The notes under the pieces are model-generated. The model was not told the DNA's origin. It searched no databases and saw only the letters and a program-made list of their open reading frames with translations. Shown one piece after another: positions 1 to 9,990 of a stretch of DNA of 64,000 nucleotides (its first letter is position 1; every line of letters starts with the position of its first letter). Source of the DNA: Dermatemys mawii (taxonomy: Eukaryota; Chordata; Testudines; Dermatemydidae). The stretch spans positions 17,699,119 to 17,763,118 of the forward strand of contig ML677351.1 in assembly GCA_007922305.1 (NCBI GenBank), written 5' to 3'. The translations under genes were made by a program, and so were the position numbers.

Positions 1-310
1 AATTTTTCTTCCTCTTCCTTGTAACAATCTTTTACACACTTGAAAACTGTTATGCCCCCTCTCAGTCTTCTCTTTTACAAACTAAACAAGTCCAATTTTT
101 TCAATCTTCCCTCATAGGTCAATTTAGACCTTTAATCATTTTTGTTGCTCTTCTTTGGACTCTCTCCCTTTTGTCCACATCCATCCTGAGATGTGGCACC
201 CAGGACTGGACACAATACTCCAGATGAGGCTTAATCAGAGTGGAACAGAGCAGAAGAATTATTTCTCAAGTCTTGCTTACATCCTCATGTCCATGGAAAT
301 AACCTATGCA
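1..310 (-). mobile_element. CR1 LINE, 3' part, antisense, cut by window edge
   Basis: Read on the minus strand, this matches the 3' half of the CR1 copy at 22.75-22.9 kb, including the stretch that encodes the end of the reverse transcriptase (tgtccag, cacatttcagga-like and gtggacaaa-like words in the same order). The element continues to the left of the window, so its length is unknown. The boundary near 290-315 is where the similarity fades. No reading frame is open across it, and I see it as a dead fragment. CR1 is the dominant LINE of turtles, crocodilians and birds. Confidence 0.8.
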
Positions 311-602
311 GAGATTGACAAAAAAAATGCATGTAACAGTGTCCAGCTGTGAGTGCTTCCATTATTATATGCGTGGGAGAAAAGTTTCCATGGAGAGTGA
401 CCACAAAGTATTTGGAGGCATGGAAATCAGAAAAAAAATTAAATAAATCCAACATTACCACTGAGACTGCAAAGAATGATGTTGCACCTGCAGAAATAGG
501 ATATTGCGGTAAAACACAGAACAGGACAGGATATACTAAGCACAGATCTCTCACGGTCATTCTTTTTGGCAGGGTGACACAGTATGGAGGAGTCATTTGA
601 AG

Positions 603-984
603 CAGTGGGTCTTGATTTTTGCAGACTGCATAACACTTTCAGGAGTCTGATTTGTCTTGTATACCTCCAAGTTTCACCTTACTTAAACTACTTGCTTACA
701 AAAATCAGACAAATACAAAAAAGTGTCACACTATTACTGAAAAACTGCTTACTTCCAATTGATTTTATAATTATATGGCAAAAAATGAGGAATGTAAATA
801 TTGTACTTACATTTCAGTGTATAGCGTATAGAGCAGAATGAACAAGTCATTGTCTGTATGAAAATTTAGTTTGTATTGACTTTGCTAGAGCTTTTTATGT
901 AGCCTGTTGTAAAACTAGGCAAATATCTACTAGATGAGTTGATGTACCTCCAGGGGTACGTGTACCCCTGGCTGAGAACCACTG
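603..984. mobile_element. Non-autonomous hAT element with 8-bp target duplication
   Basis: Both ends carry hAT (Charlie-like) termini: cagtgggtcttga at the left and ctgagaaccactg, its approximate inverse, at the right. The inner right end has the palindromic motif ggggtacgtgtacccc. The element is flanked by 8-bp direct repeats atttgaag (595-602) and atttgagg (985-992), which differ at one base; hAT insertions make 8-bp duplications. The 382 bp carry no transposase frame, so the copy must have been mobilised in trans. The single mismatch suggests an old insertion. Confidence 0.85.
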
Positions 985-992
985 ATTTGAGG

Positions 993-1269
993 CACTGGAT
1001 CATTTAGTCATGTCTTGTTTATTTGTGACAGACAAAGAATTGTCAGAACTAAGTGTTGCAACACAGCAGGATGCCCAGTAATCTCTGTTGCTAATAGATA
1101 AAAAAAACAAATGTGTTAGTCGGCCACAGGCATAGGTGACAGAGCACTAATATTCTGGCTTTGAAGCTCAGGTCCTGCCAACTCCCCCTTAGCACAGGAC
1201 CTAAGTGAGTGGCTGTGTCGCAGTTACGCTCCCCTTATACATGGGTCAGGTACCCATTTCTCTTCCAGA
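993..1269. other. Unassigned sequence
   Basis: Sequence between the hAT element and the hammerhead-like retroposon. I recognise no gene, RNA or repeat in it. Confidence 0.5.
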
Positions 1270-1440
1270 AATCTAAGTACCTTTCCCAGACCTGAAGAAG
1301 AGCTCTGTGTATGCTTGAAAGCTTGTCTCTCACCCCCCAGAAATTGGTCTAATAAAAGATATTATCTCACCCACTTTGTCTCTCTCAGATCTTGGGACGA
1401 ATGTGGCTACAACTACACAGATAAGCACAATTTAGAGCAG
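1270..1440 (+). mobile_element. Retroposon fragment with hammerhead-like core
   Basis: A dispersed sauropsid repeat recognised by the words gaagagctctgtgta, gaaagcttgtctct and aataaaagatattatctc. It contains a CTGAAGA box, a short hairpin and a GAAA box in the order of a hammerhead ribozyme (entry 1292-1331). Such motifs are known from Penelope-like retroelements, and I assign this repeat to that group by inference. No clear target duplication was found, so the ends are approximate. Confidence 0.6.
1292..1331 (+). ncRNA. Hammerhead-ribozyme-like core, family 2
   Basis: CTGAAGA (1292-1298) fits the CUGANGA box. A weak 4-bp helix follows (GAGC at 1300-1303 with GCTT at 1313-1316, one G-U pair), then GAAA (1317-1320) and a very short stem III region (gcttgtctc). 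The strictly conserved boxes are present. Helix I is not evident in the flanks and stem III is at most two pairs, so activity as a monomer is doubtful. Confidence 0.5.
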
Positions 1441-3544
1441 ACTCAAAACTACTCTTTTTTTTGTTGGTCATAGAGAAGGGTGAAGAACTGATTTTTCAGT
1501 TCATTAGCCATAGCAAAAATTGAAAAACTTCATTCTGGGTCAAACAAACAAAAAAAAAATCTTTTCAGGTTAAAGATATTTTTAAAGCTAAAAGAAGAGT
1601 GAAAGATTTGAAACCAAAAGTTATTTCAAATTTTAAAAAATCAAATTGTTTCATTTTTAAAAAGTCTAAATATAAATAAAACTAAGTTTCTTTTCTGACC
1701 AAAATAATTTGGCAAAATCAACACAAATTTGCTATGCGTTTAAATGGACCTGAATCATCATTTATTGGTGAAAAAAGTGTTGTCTGAAAAATTTTGCCCA
1801 CCTCAAAAGTAATGGTGCCTGGGGGCTGTTACGCCAGCCTGGGAATAACAGAAGCAGAGTGTATTCAAGTCACCTCCTCCCATAACCCCAACACATCGCT
1901 GGCAAATCCTGAACACATCTTTTATGCTGAGGTGCATGAGTTGGGCATAAGACGAGGTGATGTAACTGGTTCAGTTGCTCCTTAGCTGCTTGTAGAAGGA
2001 AGATTTACCAGAGTAGAGCAAAGAGGCCATACTAGGTTTTGAGGATCCGGCCTTCTCTAAGGAGGAACTAACATTTATGGATGATCCAGGCTTTAAAGTG
2101 AAAGGTGTGAGGTTTCCAGAGATCAGAAATTGCAAAAACTTTTCAAGCACATGGAGACATAGGAAATATAAGCATAGGATCAAAGGTTTGTGGGTTTGAC
2201 CAGACACAATAGGACCTTGCTTTTCAAAAGTGTTGCGAAATCTCATCTCCAGTTCAAGTCACAGGAAGCTATAGGTGTTCATCTAATTTAACATTATTCC
2301 TGTAGAGCATAAATCACGTTGAATTACATAGGCCAGATTCTGATACCCTTACCAATAGTATTATCTGAAGGAAAAAAGGGAGAGAGAACACCTAAAAAAA
2401 TCCAACAAGCTAAAAGTTGTCATAGTTCTAACACAGAAGAACCTGCCTTCCTTAGAACTGCCTACAGGTAGCTCCTCCTCAAACAGAACACTAGAGTCCC
2501 ATTCCCGCAGCCTCTCTCTGAAACCATACGCACCTGTAACCCAGTCAGCGAAGGACAGGGAAGCCTGTTACATCCATTGAAATCAATGGTGCTCCTTCCA
2601 GATTAAGGTATTCTTCAATATGAATAAGATATCGAAATATGGCCCAGAGATTAGCAGGCTGTCCTATTATAACAATGGGATGGCCCAATCTAAATATGAT
2701 CATACAATATAATATTGCATAAAATCGAAGACGGTATGAATATTGTTATGAATACCTGGTCCAAAAAGGGGACTTGGAAAAAAAATAAAATAAAAATGTT
2801 ACTAGGAAGTGAGGGGCTTTTTTTTCCGGGGGGTGAGGGAGCATCTTAGCTTTAGAGCCACTGAAAGTGAATAATTTCATTTGCATTATAAAGTTTGAGA
2901 GCTTGAATCCTTAGATAGTTCATGTTTGGCACATTTTCACCACCTTTCACACTGCAGCTGTTGGTTTCCACTGCAGAGTTTTAAATAATTCAGTGAGTTC
3001 CTGAGAAGCAGGGAATGTTTTGCATAATTTTGAAGGTTTATTATTATTTGCTCAAAATGCTGCTGATATCGACAGGATTAGCTCTATGGGAGTTATAAAG
3101 ATGCCCTGTGAATAGAAATTCAAAACAAATTCATAAAGATAAATGGGAGGAGAAGAGAAGAGAAAAGCATCACTATGTCAACATACATTTCAAGGCTAAA
3201 GTACAAAGGTTCTGAAAGTGATGATCAAGATGTAGAAGATTAGTTATTGTTTTACATGTATTGCCTTTGAATACTTGAAAGGATAATGTTCCCCTTTAAT
3301 CATCCTGCAAGCAACTCAAATAGTTTCCATCTTGAGTTCTCAACCATTTTAATTCTTGGGTGTTAATTCATTAATTCAACCCTGCCACTCTCTCCACCTA
3401 TTGAAACCAAAGAAAATCACTAAAAATTACACATCTACACACCAACCCCTCCCCCCACTCTGAGTGCCAACATAAAAATACCATATTTAGAAAACACTGC
3501 TCCATCAGTGTTACTAAAAGATTAAACTGAAAGAGAGGACGCGA
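1441..3544. other. Unassigned AT-rich sequence
   Basis: No supportable gene. The stretch from about 1470 to 1790 is rich in gaaaaatt/aaattttt words and resembles a diffuse AT-rich turtle repeat also seen near 13.4-13.55 and 56.8-57.05 kb, but the match is weak. The phrase ccattgaaatcaatgg (2573-2588) is one of several copies in the window of a dispersed motif. A short G-rich word sits near 2828. The rest shows nothing I recognise. Confidence 0.45.
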
Positions 3545-4488
3545 TATTAGCTTCCAAACTGGAGATCAGATGGAGCTAGGCCTATGCAGATTAAGCAATT
3601 GCTTGGTGCCCCGAGTAGCTTAAAGGGGCCCCTTATTTGCTTTTTTAGTATATGTTGTGCATGCATGTGCTGGAGATTATGCTTTACAACTGATCGTGAG
3701 GACTTCAGTTAAAATAGCTTTTAAAACAAGTGTTATAACTCCTAAAAGCACTTATTTTTATTAGCCAAGGATAGATTTATTGAAAGTTTAAGGATGTGAA
3801 CCTCAACACAGGATGTTTTTCAGACCATGGCTTTCAGACATTGTAGAAGTCAACTACCACAATCTTTGAAAGTATCAACGAAACCACTCTGATTCCTACA
3901 GAGTTAATACTAAAAGCATCTCAACAAATCCTTGCAGAGACTGATGCTTTGCAGACCTTAATAACCTCTTTAGAAGGTAAATTTGAGGCACTGCCTCAAA
4001 TAGAAGAATGAACAGTACTAGACACTTGATTTACTGCCTCGTTTCCATGCACAAACACTGCAATAAAATAGTATGTCAAAACCTAAACTCTTCCTTGCCT
4101 TTGATTTGATTAGCTTTAAAAAAATATCCAATCCAAACCTTCTGCCTAGACTGTGGCTCCTGGAGGGTTCATCTCAGAAGACTGCTCAGGTGAAGGACCT
4201 AGAGGTCCCACCTCTCTCTCAAAAGGCATTCCTGTGAGCTCAGACAAAGAAACTAGTAAGAGAAGTCTTTCCTCCTTCTCCTCTATTTAGTAGTGAGTGC
4301 AACATCTACTTTGAGGAAGCATGCCCACACCAGAAGAACCAGTAACAGCCAGTCAGGGGAAAAATGGTAGGGCACACCTGCTAGATCCTGTTTCCTGGAT
4401 AACTGTTGATAGTGGGGATGGGGGTTCTGCAGGATTTAAAGTTGGTGGGGAGGACATGACCTCTCCATGCCTCATCTCTGGATCTAGA
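3545..4488. other. Possible DNA-transposon remnant and unassigned sequence
   Basis: From about 3580 the words aagcaattgcttggtgcccc and taaaggggccccttatt resemble the end of a decayed DNA transposon, but I cannot find the opposite end or a target duplication. Downstream to about 4000 there are broken peptide-like stretches with no motif. From 4100 to 4488 nothing is recognised. Confidence 0.3.
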
Positions 4489-4512
4489 GCAGAGGTTTTC
4501 AAACCATGGGAT
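4489..4512. mobile_element. hAT-like terminus fragment
   Basis: The phrase cagaggttttcaaacc (from 4489) resembles a Charlie-type hAT end. No partner end or duplication was found, and the following sequence belongs to the LTR edge, so this is at best a fragment. Confidence 0.3.
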
Positions 4513-4571
4513 GCAACTGCCTCAGACCTTACAGACCATGTGCAACTGCCTCAGACCCTACAGACAGATGT
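4513..4571. repeat. Tandem duplication of about 29 bp at an LTR edge
   Basis: Two adjacent copies (4513-4541 and 4542-4571) share gcaactgcctcagacc, then c/t-tacagac, then atgt, with a few differences. The second copy runs into the family A LTR that follows, so the duplicated unit probably includes the LTR terminus. Confidence 0.75.
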
Positions 4572-5326
4572 GGGGATCCGCATGAAAAGACCCCTTAAGC
4601 TTATTTTACCAGCTTAGGTTAAAACTTCCCCAAGACACAAGTATCTCCGGTGTCTGGAACAGCATGCTGCCACCACAAAGCATTACCCGAAGAACTAGGG
4701 GCAGGGCCACCTGGAGCCCCCTCTCTTCCCAACCCTCCCTCAAGCCTATACCTCCCTCCCTGGGAAAGGCTTGAGGAAAACCCCTCACCAATTCTGCTAA
4801 GTGATCCTGATCTAAAAGCCTGGATCTTACACAATGGAAAACAAAGCAGTCAGATTCTTAAAAGAAAGATTTTAATTAAAGGAAAAAAAAGAAGGGAACA
4901 ATATATTTCTATAAGAATCAGTGGAAAAACAATCACAAAAAGAAAAAAACCCCACACCACAGAGGAATTCCCCCCTCTGCTGAGTCATTAAAGTTACAGA
5001 GAACACACAGAAATGTGTCCTAAAAACCTGAGAAATTCACAAGTGAGAACCAAATATAAAACTAACTGCCTTGCCTGGCTAAATTACTTACTGTTGTGGT
5101 TTAGAAAGGCTGATGGAGAAAGATAGATGGAGAGAAGAAAACTGTCTGATTCTCCTGAAAGCCCAGAGCAAATGAAAGACAACAGATAAAAGGTTTCCCT
5201 CTCCCCAGGTTTGAAAGCATCTTCGGTCCCCATTGGTTCTTTTCGTCAGGTGCCAACCAGGTTTCTTTTAGCTTCTTAACACCTTTCTGGTAAGCAGGAA
5301 TTCTGGGCTACTTTATGCTTATGACA
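4540..5326 (-). mobile_element. Solo LTR, family A, minus strand, damaged 3' end
   Basis: Same family as the LTRs at 14260-15696, 35792-36585 and 54024-54824. Read on the minus strand it starts TGTCATAAGCATAAAG at 5326 and passes an ATTAAA hexamer, a candidate polyadenylation signal kept in all four copies. The expected terminal ggaggcaatcctgaca is replaced by the tandem duplication at 4513-4571, so the outer edge is degraded and no target duplication can be read. No internal retroviral genes are attached. Confidence 0.75.
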
Positions 5327-5336
5327 ATGGCTGAAT

Positions 5337-5510
5337 TATATTTAACCTGTTTAAGATTAGCAGCCGTGTTAGTCTGTATCCATAAATAAAATGAGGAATA
5401 CTTGTGACACCTTAGAGATCAACCAGTTTATTTGAGCATAAGCTTTCGTGGGCTATAGCCCACTTCATCAGATGCATAGAATGGAACACATTCTATATTT
5501 AACCTGTTTA
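5337..5510 (-). mobile_element. Short retroposon with perfect 17-bp target duplication
   Basis: An insertion of about 140 bp (5354-5493) lies between perfect direct repeats of tatatttaacctgttta at 5337-5353 and 5494-5510. Duplications of this length and variability point to target-primed reverse transcription. On the minus strand it contains the hammerhead-like core at 5434-5471. The body has the words cttgtgacaccttagagat and gcataagctttcgtggg, shared with the copy at 45277-45444. I link it to Penelope-like retroelements by inference, because their transcripts are known to carry hammerhead motifs with a reduced stem III. The perfect duplication suggests a fairly young insertion. Confidence 0.85.
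5434..5471 (-). ncRNA. Hammerhead-ribozyme-like core, intact boxes
   Basis: Minus strand, 5' to 3': CTGATGA (5471-5465), A, then stem II of six perfect pairs GTGGGC/GCCCAC with a TATA loop (5463-5448), GAAA (5447-5444), and a minimal stem III in which AGC pairs with GCT around a TTAT loop, leaving C as the nucleotide before the predicted cleavage (between 5434 and 5433). Every conserved core position is filled by the expected base. Helix I is not obvious in the immediate flanks, so cleavage may need a dimer or may be absent in this truncated copy. Confidence 0.7.
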
Positions 5511-8215
5511 TAACCAAAGATTCAGAAAGGTAGTAAACTAGCCATTATCTTTGTTATTTTAGCAAAATGATTGAGCAAATGGATTATATGCAGGGATAAT
5601 GCTCAGTGGAATATGCAAGGCACCATTAGTACATATAGCTTCTCCATGTAGCTTTGTCTAGTTTAAAAAACTTGATTCATCCTGGAAACCTTACGTTTTT
5701 TTGCTGGTGTTACTCTGCTTCTGCTTTAACACTGAGTTACTGGTGAGCAAAGCAAAAAACTATGGCTGAAGAAAAACCTTCCAAATCTGAGGTTGAATTG
5801 CACCCAAAGGCACTGGGAACAATGTAGAAATGCACTACCCCAGTGCAAATGGCAGATGCATTTTGAGTATTCATTCTTCTCACAACCTAATCCTCTCCCT
5901 GTGTGCTATATTCCCAAGAACTGCATTCATTTCAATGATGAAAAGCGAGACTGGCTAGTGCCTCTCAAAACATACTTTTGATTAAACTCATGCATGCCTG
6001 TGTGTGGACAAGGCCTTAATGCTAAAATGCACAGGCCCTCTCTCCTGATTGTTTTCTTTAAAACGTACCCCCCAAAAATTTAAGGCCTTGGTTCACGAAA
6101 GCATCCCTATTAAAAGACAACATTTAAGCATGTGATTAAGTCCCAATGAAACAGGTGGGATTACAGATGTGTCTACATGCAGTCCTGAATGAAGGCCTAA
6201 ATGCAAGAGAGACCTGTGTACAAGGATTATTCAGGTTACATACTGAAACAATAAAAGTCAGTATTTTCGGTATTGCCAGCCCCAAGCATACACAAAACAC
6301 AACCCACGTTACATAACCCCCCTCTGTACCCTCTTCCCCTCCTCCCTCAAAAAAATCAGGAGATTAGTTTTAAAACTAATAATTTTGGATTTTTCTTCTG
6401 TCTTCTGGCTTTGCAACCTTTATCATGCACTCAGTTCATATTCTCAAGCTTTTGTCTGCAACCATGAGCGCTTGAAACTTAATTACAAAAAAAGCTGAGC
6501 TTCTCTGTGCTATGGTAATACAAATAATATTTCAGTCTCTTGATTCTGAGACTGAGGTTTTAAGAAATACACCGGATATGAGAGCTGCAATGAAATCAGA
6601 AGCACTATCAAGGCTAGGGTTTACAGAGTTAAGATTTACTCATTCGCTTTATACATGCTAGTATTTTTCATTACCAGCCTTAATTCCCACCTACATATAC
6701 ATGATTAGTTTTATTATGAGAGCCTTAACTATTGCATTCCCTGTGTTTTAATTTGTTAACCATTAATGTTCATATAGTCTTGTTGGTTCTTTGTTTTATA
6801 TTAAAATGTATTGTTTCTGATATCAAAGATTGTTGTATTTTTGTCTCTCCCCCGCTCTCCCATATCTGATCTAAAAATTTACTTATATTGAGAGTACCAA
6901 TCAGTTTCAAAATGAAATTTTACTGTACATTGGTCTACTTTCTGACATCCAAACCAGGGATTATCATCAGACCAATTTTGCTCATAAGAACAAATCCCCA
7001 GTTGAGACTTCAGGCACCATTATTGCAGTGTCAACTCAATATTGATATGATACTGGTATGTATATTGCTAAGTGTCTTGCAGTATTCAGTTTAGTTATAC
7101 TGAAATATAATTAGCTTATTATGATGAATTCCTAGCAAAAATTAAACCTAAAGTCAGTAGTCCCATTATGTATACATTATTCGTATGAAGACCTACTTGA
7201 TTTGTTTCTGTTTTCATATATTGTACTTGGCATGACCCAGCCTTCCTTGATCTTGATTTGAAATAGTTCTGCCTGCAGGAAGAGAACATATGATTTCTAG
7301 AACTCTGTGGCAGTTCACTTTTGGAAAGAGTACATTTGTGCCCCACCCTGCAAATACAGGGGTTGCCCTGAATACAGGATCAAATGGACTGAGTCCAACA
7401 TCATGCATGTGGATTGGGTCATTAATATCCATGGTTTCAGTGAGAAATAAATACATGTGGAGTTATTTAAAAGAAACAGCCTTTTTGTTTAAATATGGAT
7501 TCAAGATGAAGTTTGAATTGAATGCCTTTGCCAATTGAAGGGTTACTGAAAAGGCACGAATCTCCAGGTCAGAAAGGATCCTCCTGACATAACAATACTG
7601 AATCATCCTATTTAAAAAGAAACCAATACACACACTTCCCTCCTACCCCAAACCCTTCAATACCACAGGTTTAAGTTTAAAGCGGCTTTTTTTTTTATAA
7701 CATCCATGTCAGGCTTTAAATAAGGCAGTATGGAAATTCCCATAGTTGTTCTCACATGTATTACTTTTCTCCTGGCTGGAAACTGTTTAGAAGTGGGGAG
7801 GAGGGCCTGGTGCCAACCTGAATATGATTGCACAGCATAGCTTCCACAGCATACATTTCTTCACAGCTTGTAGATGTTCATATAATGGACCTCAATTTCT
7901 GTCCATTTTAAGTTTGAAACCAGTGAGCGATAGGTTTCTAATTTAAGATTTACCAGGGAGCAGATTCAGCTATCAATGGATTAGCAAATTCTATTTTAAA
8001 ATTCATATGTAATCCAGCTCGCTACTCTAGCTATCCACAGTTCATGATATGTGGGAGGAAGAAAGCTAGTAGGCAACATATACAAGACAATTTATGTTGG
8101 GTGTTTTCCTTTTATTTTTCCAATTTCACTCTATATGTAAAATATTGGAGATTTCTTTCAAATCCCTTGCCCCTTTTTTGAAGCAGTCAAATCAAAACCA
8201 AACAGGGTAAGGGAT
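5511..8215. other. Unassigned sequence, no supportable gene
   Basis: No exon, RNA gene or clear repeat recognised. Open frames here are short and show no domain. The phrase gtgtgtggacaaggcctt near 6000-6018 and gtgtctacatgcagtcctg near 6169 resemble ends of short inverted-repeat elements common in turtles, but no complete element could be delimited. Confidence 0.45.
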
Positions 8216-8455
8216 GAGCAAAATTGTCAACTCTCAGAATAGTTGGTGTTTTTCCTCTAAGCCTTAGCTCTCAGTCATGTGATTACATAAAAATCTCAGT
8301 TTCCATGGAGCAAGTTTCTACCCTTCATGGCTGTGGAGAAAAGCTCGAAGCTTAAAAACCAGAAGACACAAAGATAGTTATGAGATTTTAAGAAACTGTT
8401 GGTCAATCCCATGGTTTTTGAATGCTAGGAGTTGGCAGTACTGACACTGAGCAGT
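8216..8455. repeat. Unnamed dispersed repeat, copy 1
   Basis: Shares an ordered set of words with 15836-16143: a tggtgtttttc box, an agc-rich box, a tgtgattacat/tgtggttacat box, a block with cttgaaa- or cgaag-like words, and a terminal gagttggca box. The order and spacing are similar, so both are copies of one family. I do not know its class. Confidence 0.55.
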
Positions 8456-9712
8456 TAAAATCTTCTAATTACAGGCTATCCTTCTCCCTCTCCCCCAAAT
8501 CTGATCTCATTTTCTTTCTCCCCAACTCATTCAAAAACTTACTGACTAGCTAAGGATAATACAGACAGCACAAATACTCAAGAAAGTACTACCAATCTGA
8601 TCACATATTATTCTTATCCAGATTATGCACAAACTTTTCCATCTTTCTAAACGTACCTGTATCTTAATGCGAGTTTGTAGCTGGCATTTGCTTCCTTGAT
8701 AATATTAATTCTCAAGTATCTAAAACTATTTGTCACTGTTTGAGAAAGTCATTTCCTGTCTTTATCAACCCAGCCCTTTTGGCCGCGAGTACTTCTATGT
8801 AGACCCAAAGTAAATCCGGCACATCACTAAAAGTCATGGTAGAATTCCCTAATATTATCATGAGCCCACAGGATCTAATAAAAATAAATTACTTTAGATG
8901 ATGCCATTTTTATGCTCAGTTGGTCCTTCTGGTGTACCTTGTTCTTACCTGTCTCAGCACTAGGTGTTGCGGTTTAGCTGAACATCATAAGGAATAGTGA
9001 AGAACATCGGCTATTAAAAATTAAACCTGGTGCACACAATGGCTCCGGAGATTAAAGTCCTCTGCACAGCTAGGAGACATGTAGAAGCAGCAAGCTCTCC
9101 AAACACAACCCCAACTCCTCTTCTAGACCAGACATCCCAATCCTGTTCTGAAGGGATCATGGAAAACAGTCTTCAATCCTAGTCTCTCTGCTGTAAATGC
9201 CAGCCTGTGACTGGTTATACAGGAACTGCATGTTGCAGATCCAGATTTAAATTTTACATCACCACTTCACAAGAAATTCCAAAAAGTTGGTTTCATTCTA
9301 ATTTGGTACAAAACTAGAATTGTGGGGAGAGATTTCTCATGAATTGGAAAGTCTTCCATTTTGGACAACTCTAATAACGCGACAATTGTTGGGAGCTGAA
9401 ACTAGACACAATTAATTATGCCACCCTCCTTTAATTCTTTGTTGATTGCATCCCATCAGTCTTTGCACGAGTCTGACTGTGCACTGCGGCAGACTAACCT
9501 GATGGTTACCAGGGTAGTCTAGTCAAATAATGGCACCACATTAGCCGTCTTCCAGTCCTTTGCTAGCAAACCTTGGAACAGTAGAAAAGAACAGTAATAG
9601 TTTAGAGACTTGTCATTCCACAGTATATTTAGGTTCCAGATTTTCATCCTATTGACCACACTGCGTTTTGGATCAGCCTCTTAATTAGCCTTAGTGCCAC
9701 AGCCACTTCTCC
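8456..9712. other. Unassigned sequence
   Basis: Nothing recognised beyond scattered AT-rich runs. Confidence 0.4.
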
Positions 9713-9990
9713 TGCAGTGTCTACACTGCAAACCATACAATGCACAACTGTGCCACTGCAGCCATGTCATTGGAAGATGTGCTGTATAGCTGCTCTTCAT
9801 GCTGGGAGAGCACTCTCCCAGTGACAAAATAAAATGACCTCCAATGAGGGGTGGTAGCTTATTGTCGGGAGCACAGTCCACACCAGTGCTTTTCATCATT
9901 AAAACTTTTATAATTCAGGAGGGTGTTTTTTCACACCCCAGAACGACAAAAGATTTAATGATGAAACTGCCAGTGTAGACAAAGCCTAAG
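9713..9990. mobile_element. Short inverted-repeat DNA element (MITE-like)
   Basis: The outer parts carry inverted copies of a short terminal word: agtgtctacactgc on the left (9716-9729) and gccagtgtagaca on the right (from 9969). An internal hairpin GGGTGT/ACACCC (9921-9938) and an inner gggagagcactctccca palindrome are typical of a turtle MITE family. The left end seems truncated, because the expected ggcttt-type outer terminus is seen only on the right (aaagcc). No coding capacity; no target duplication found. Confidence 0.65.
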
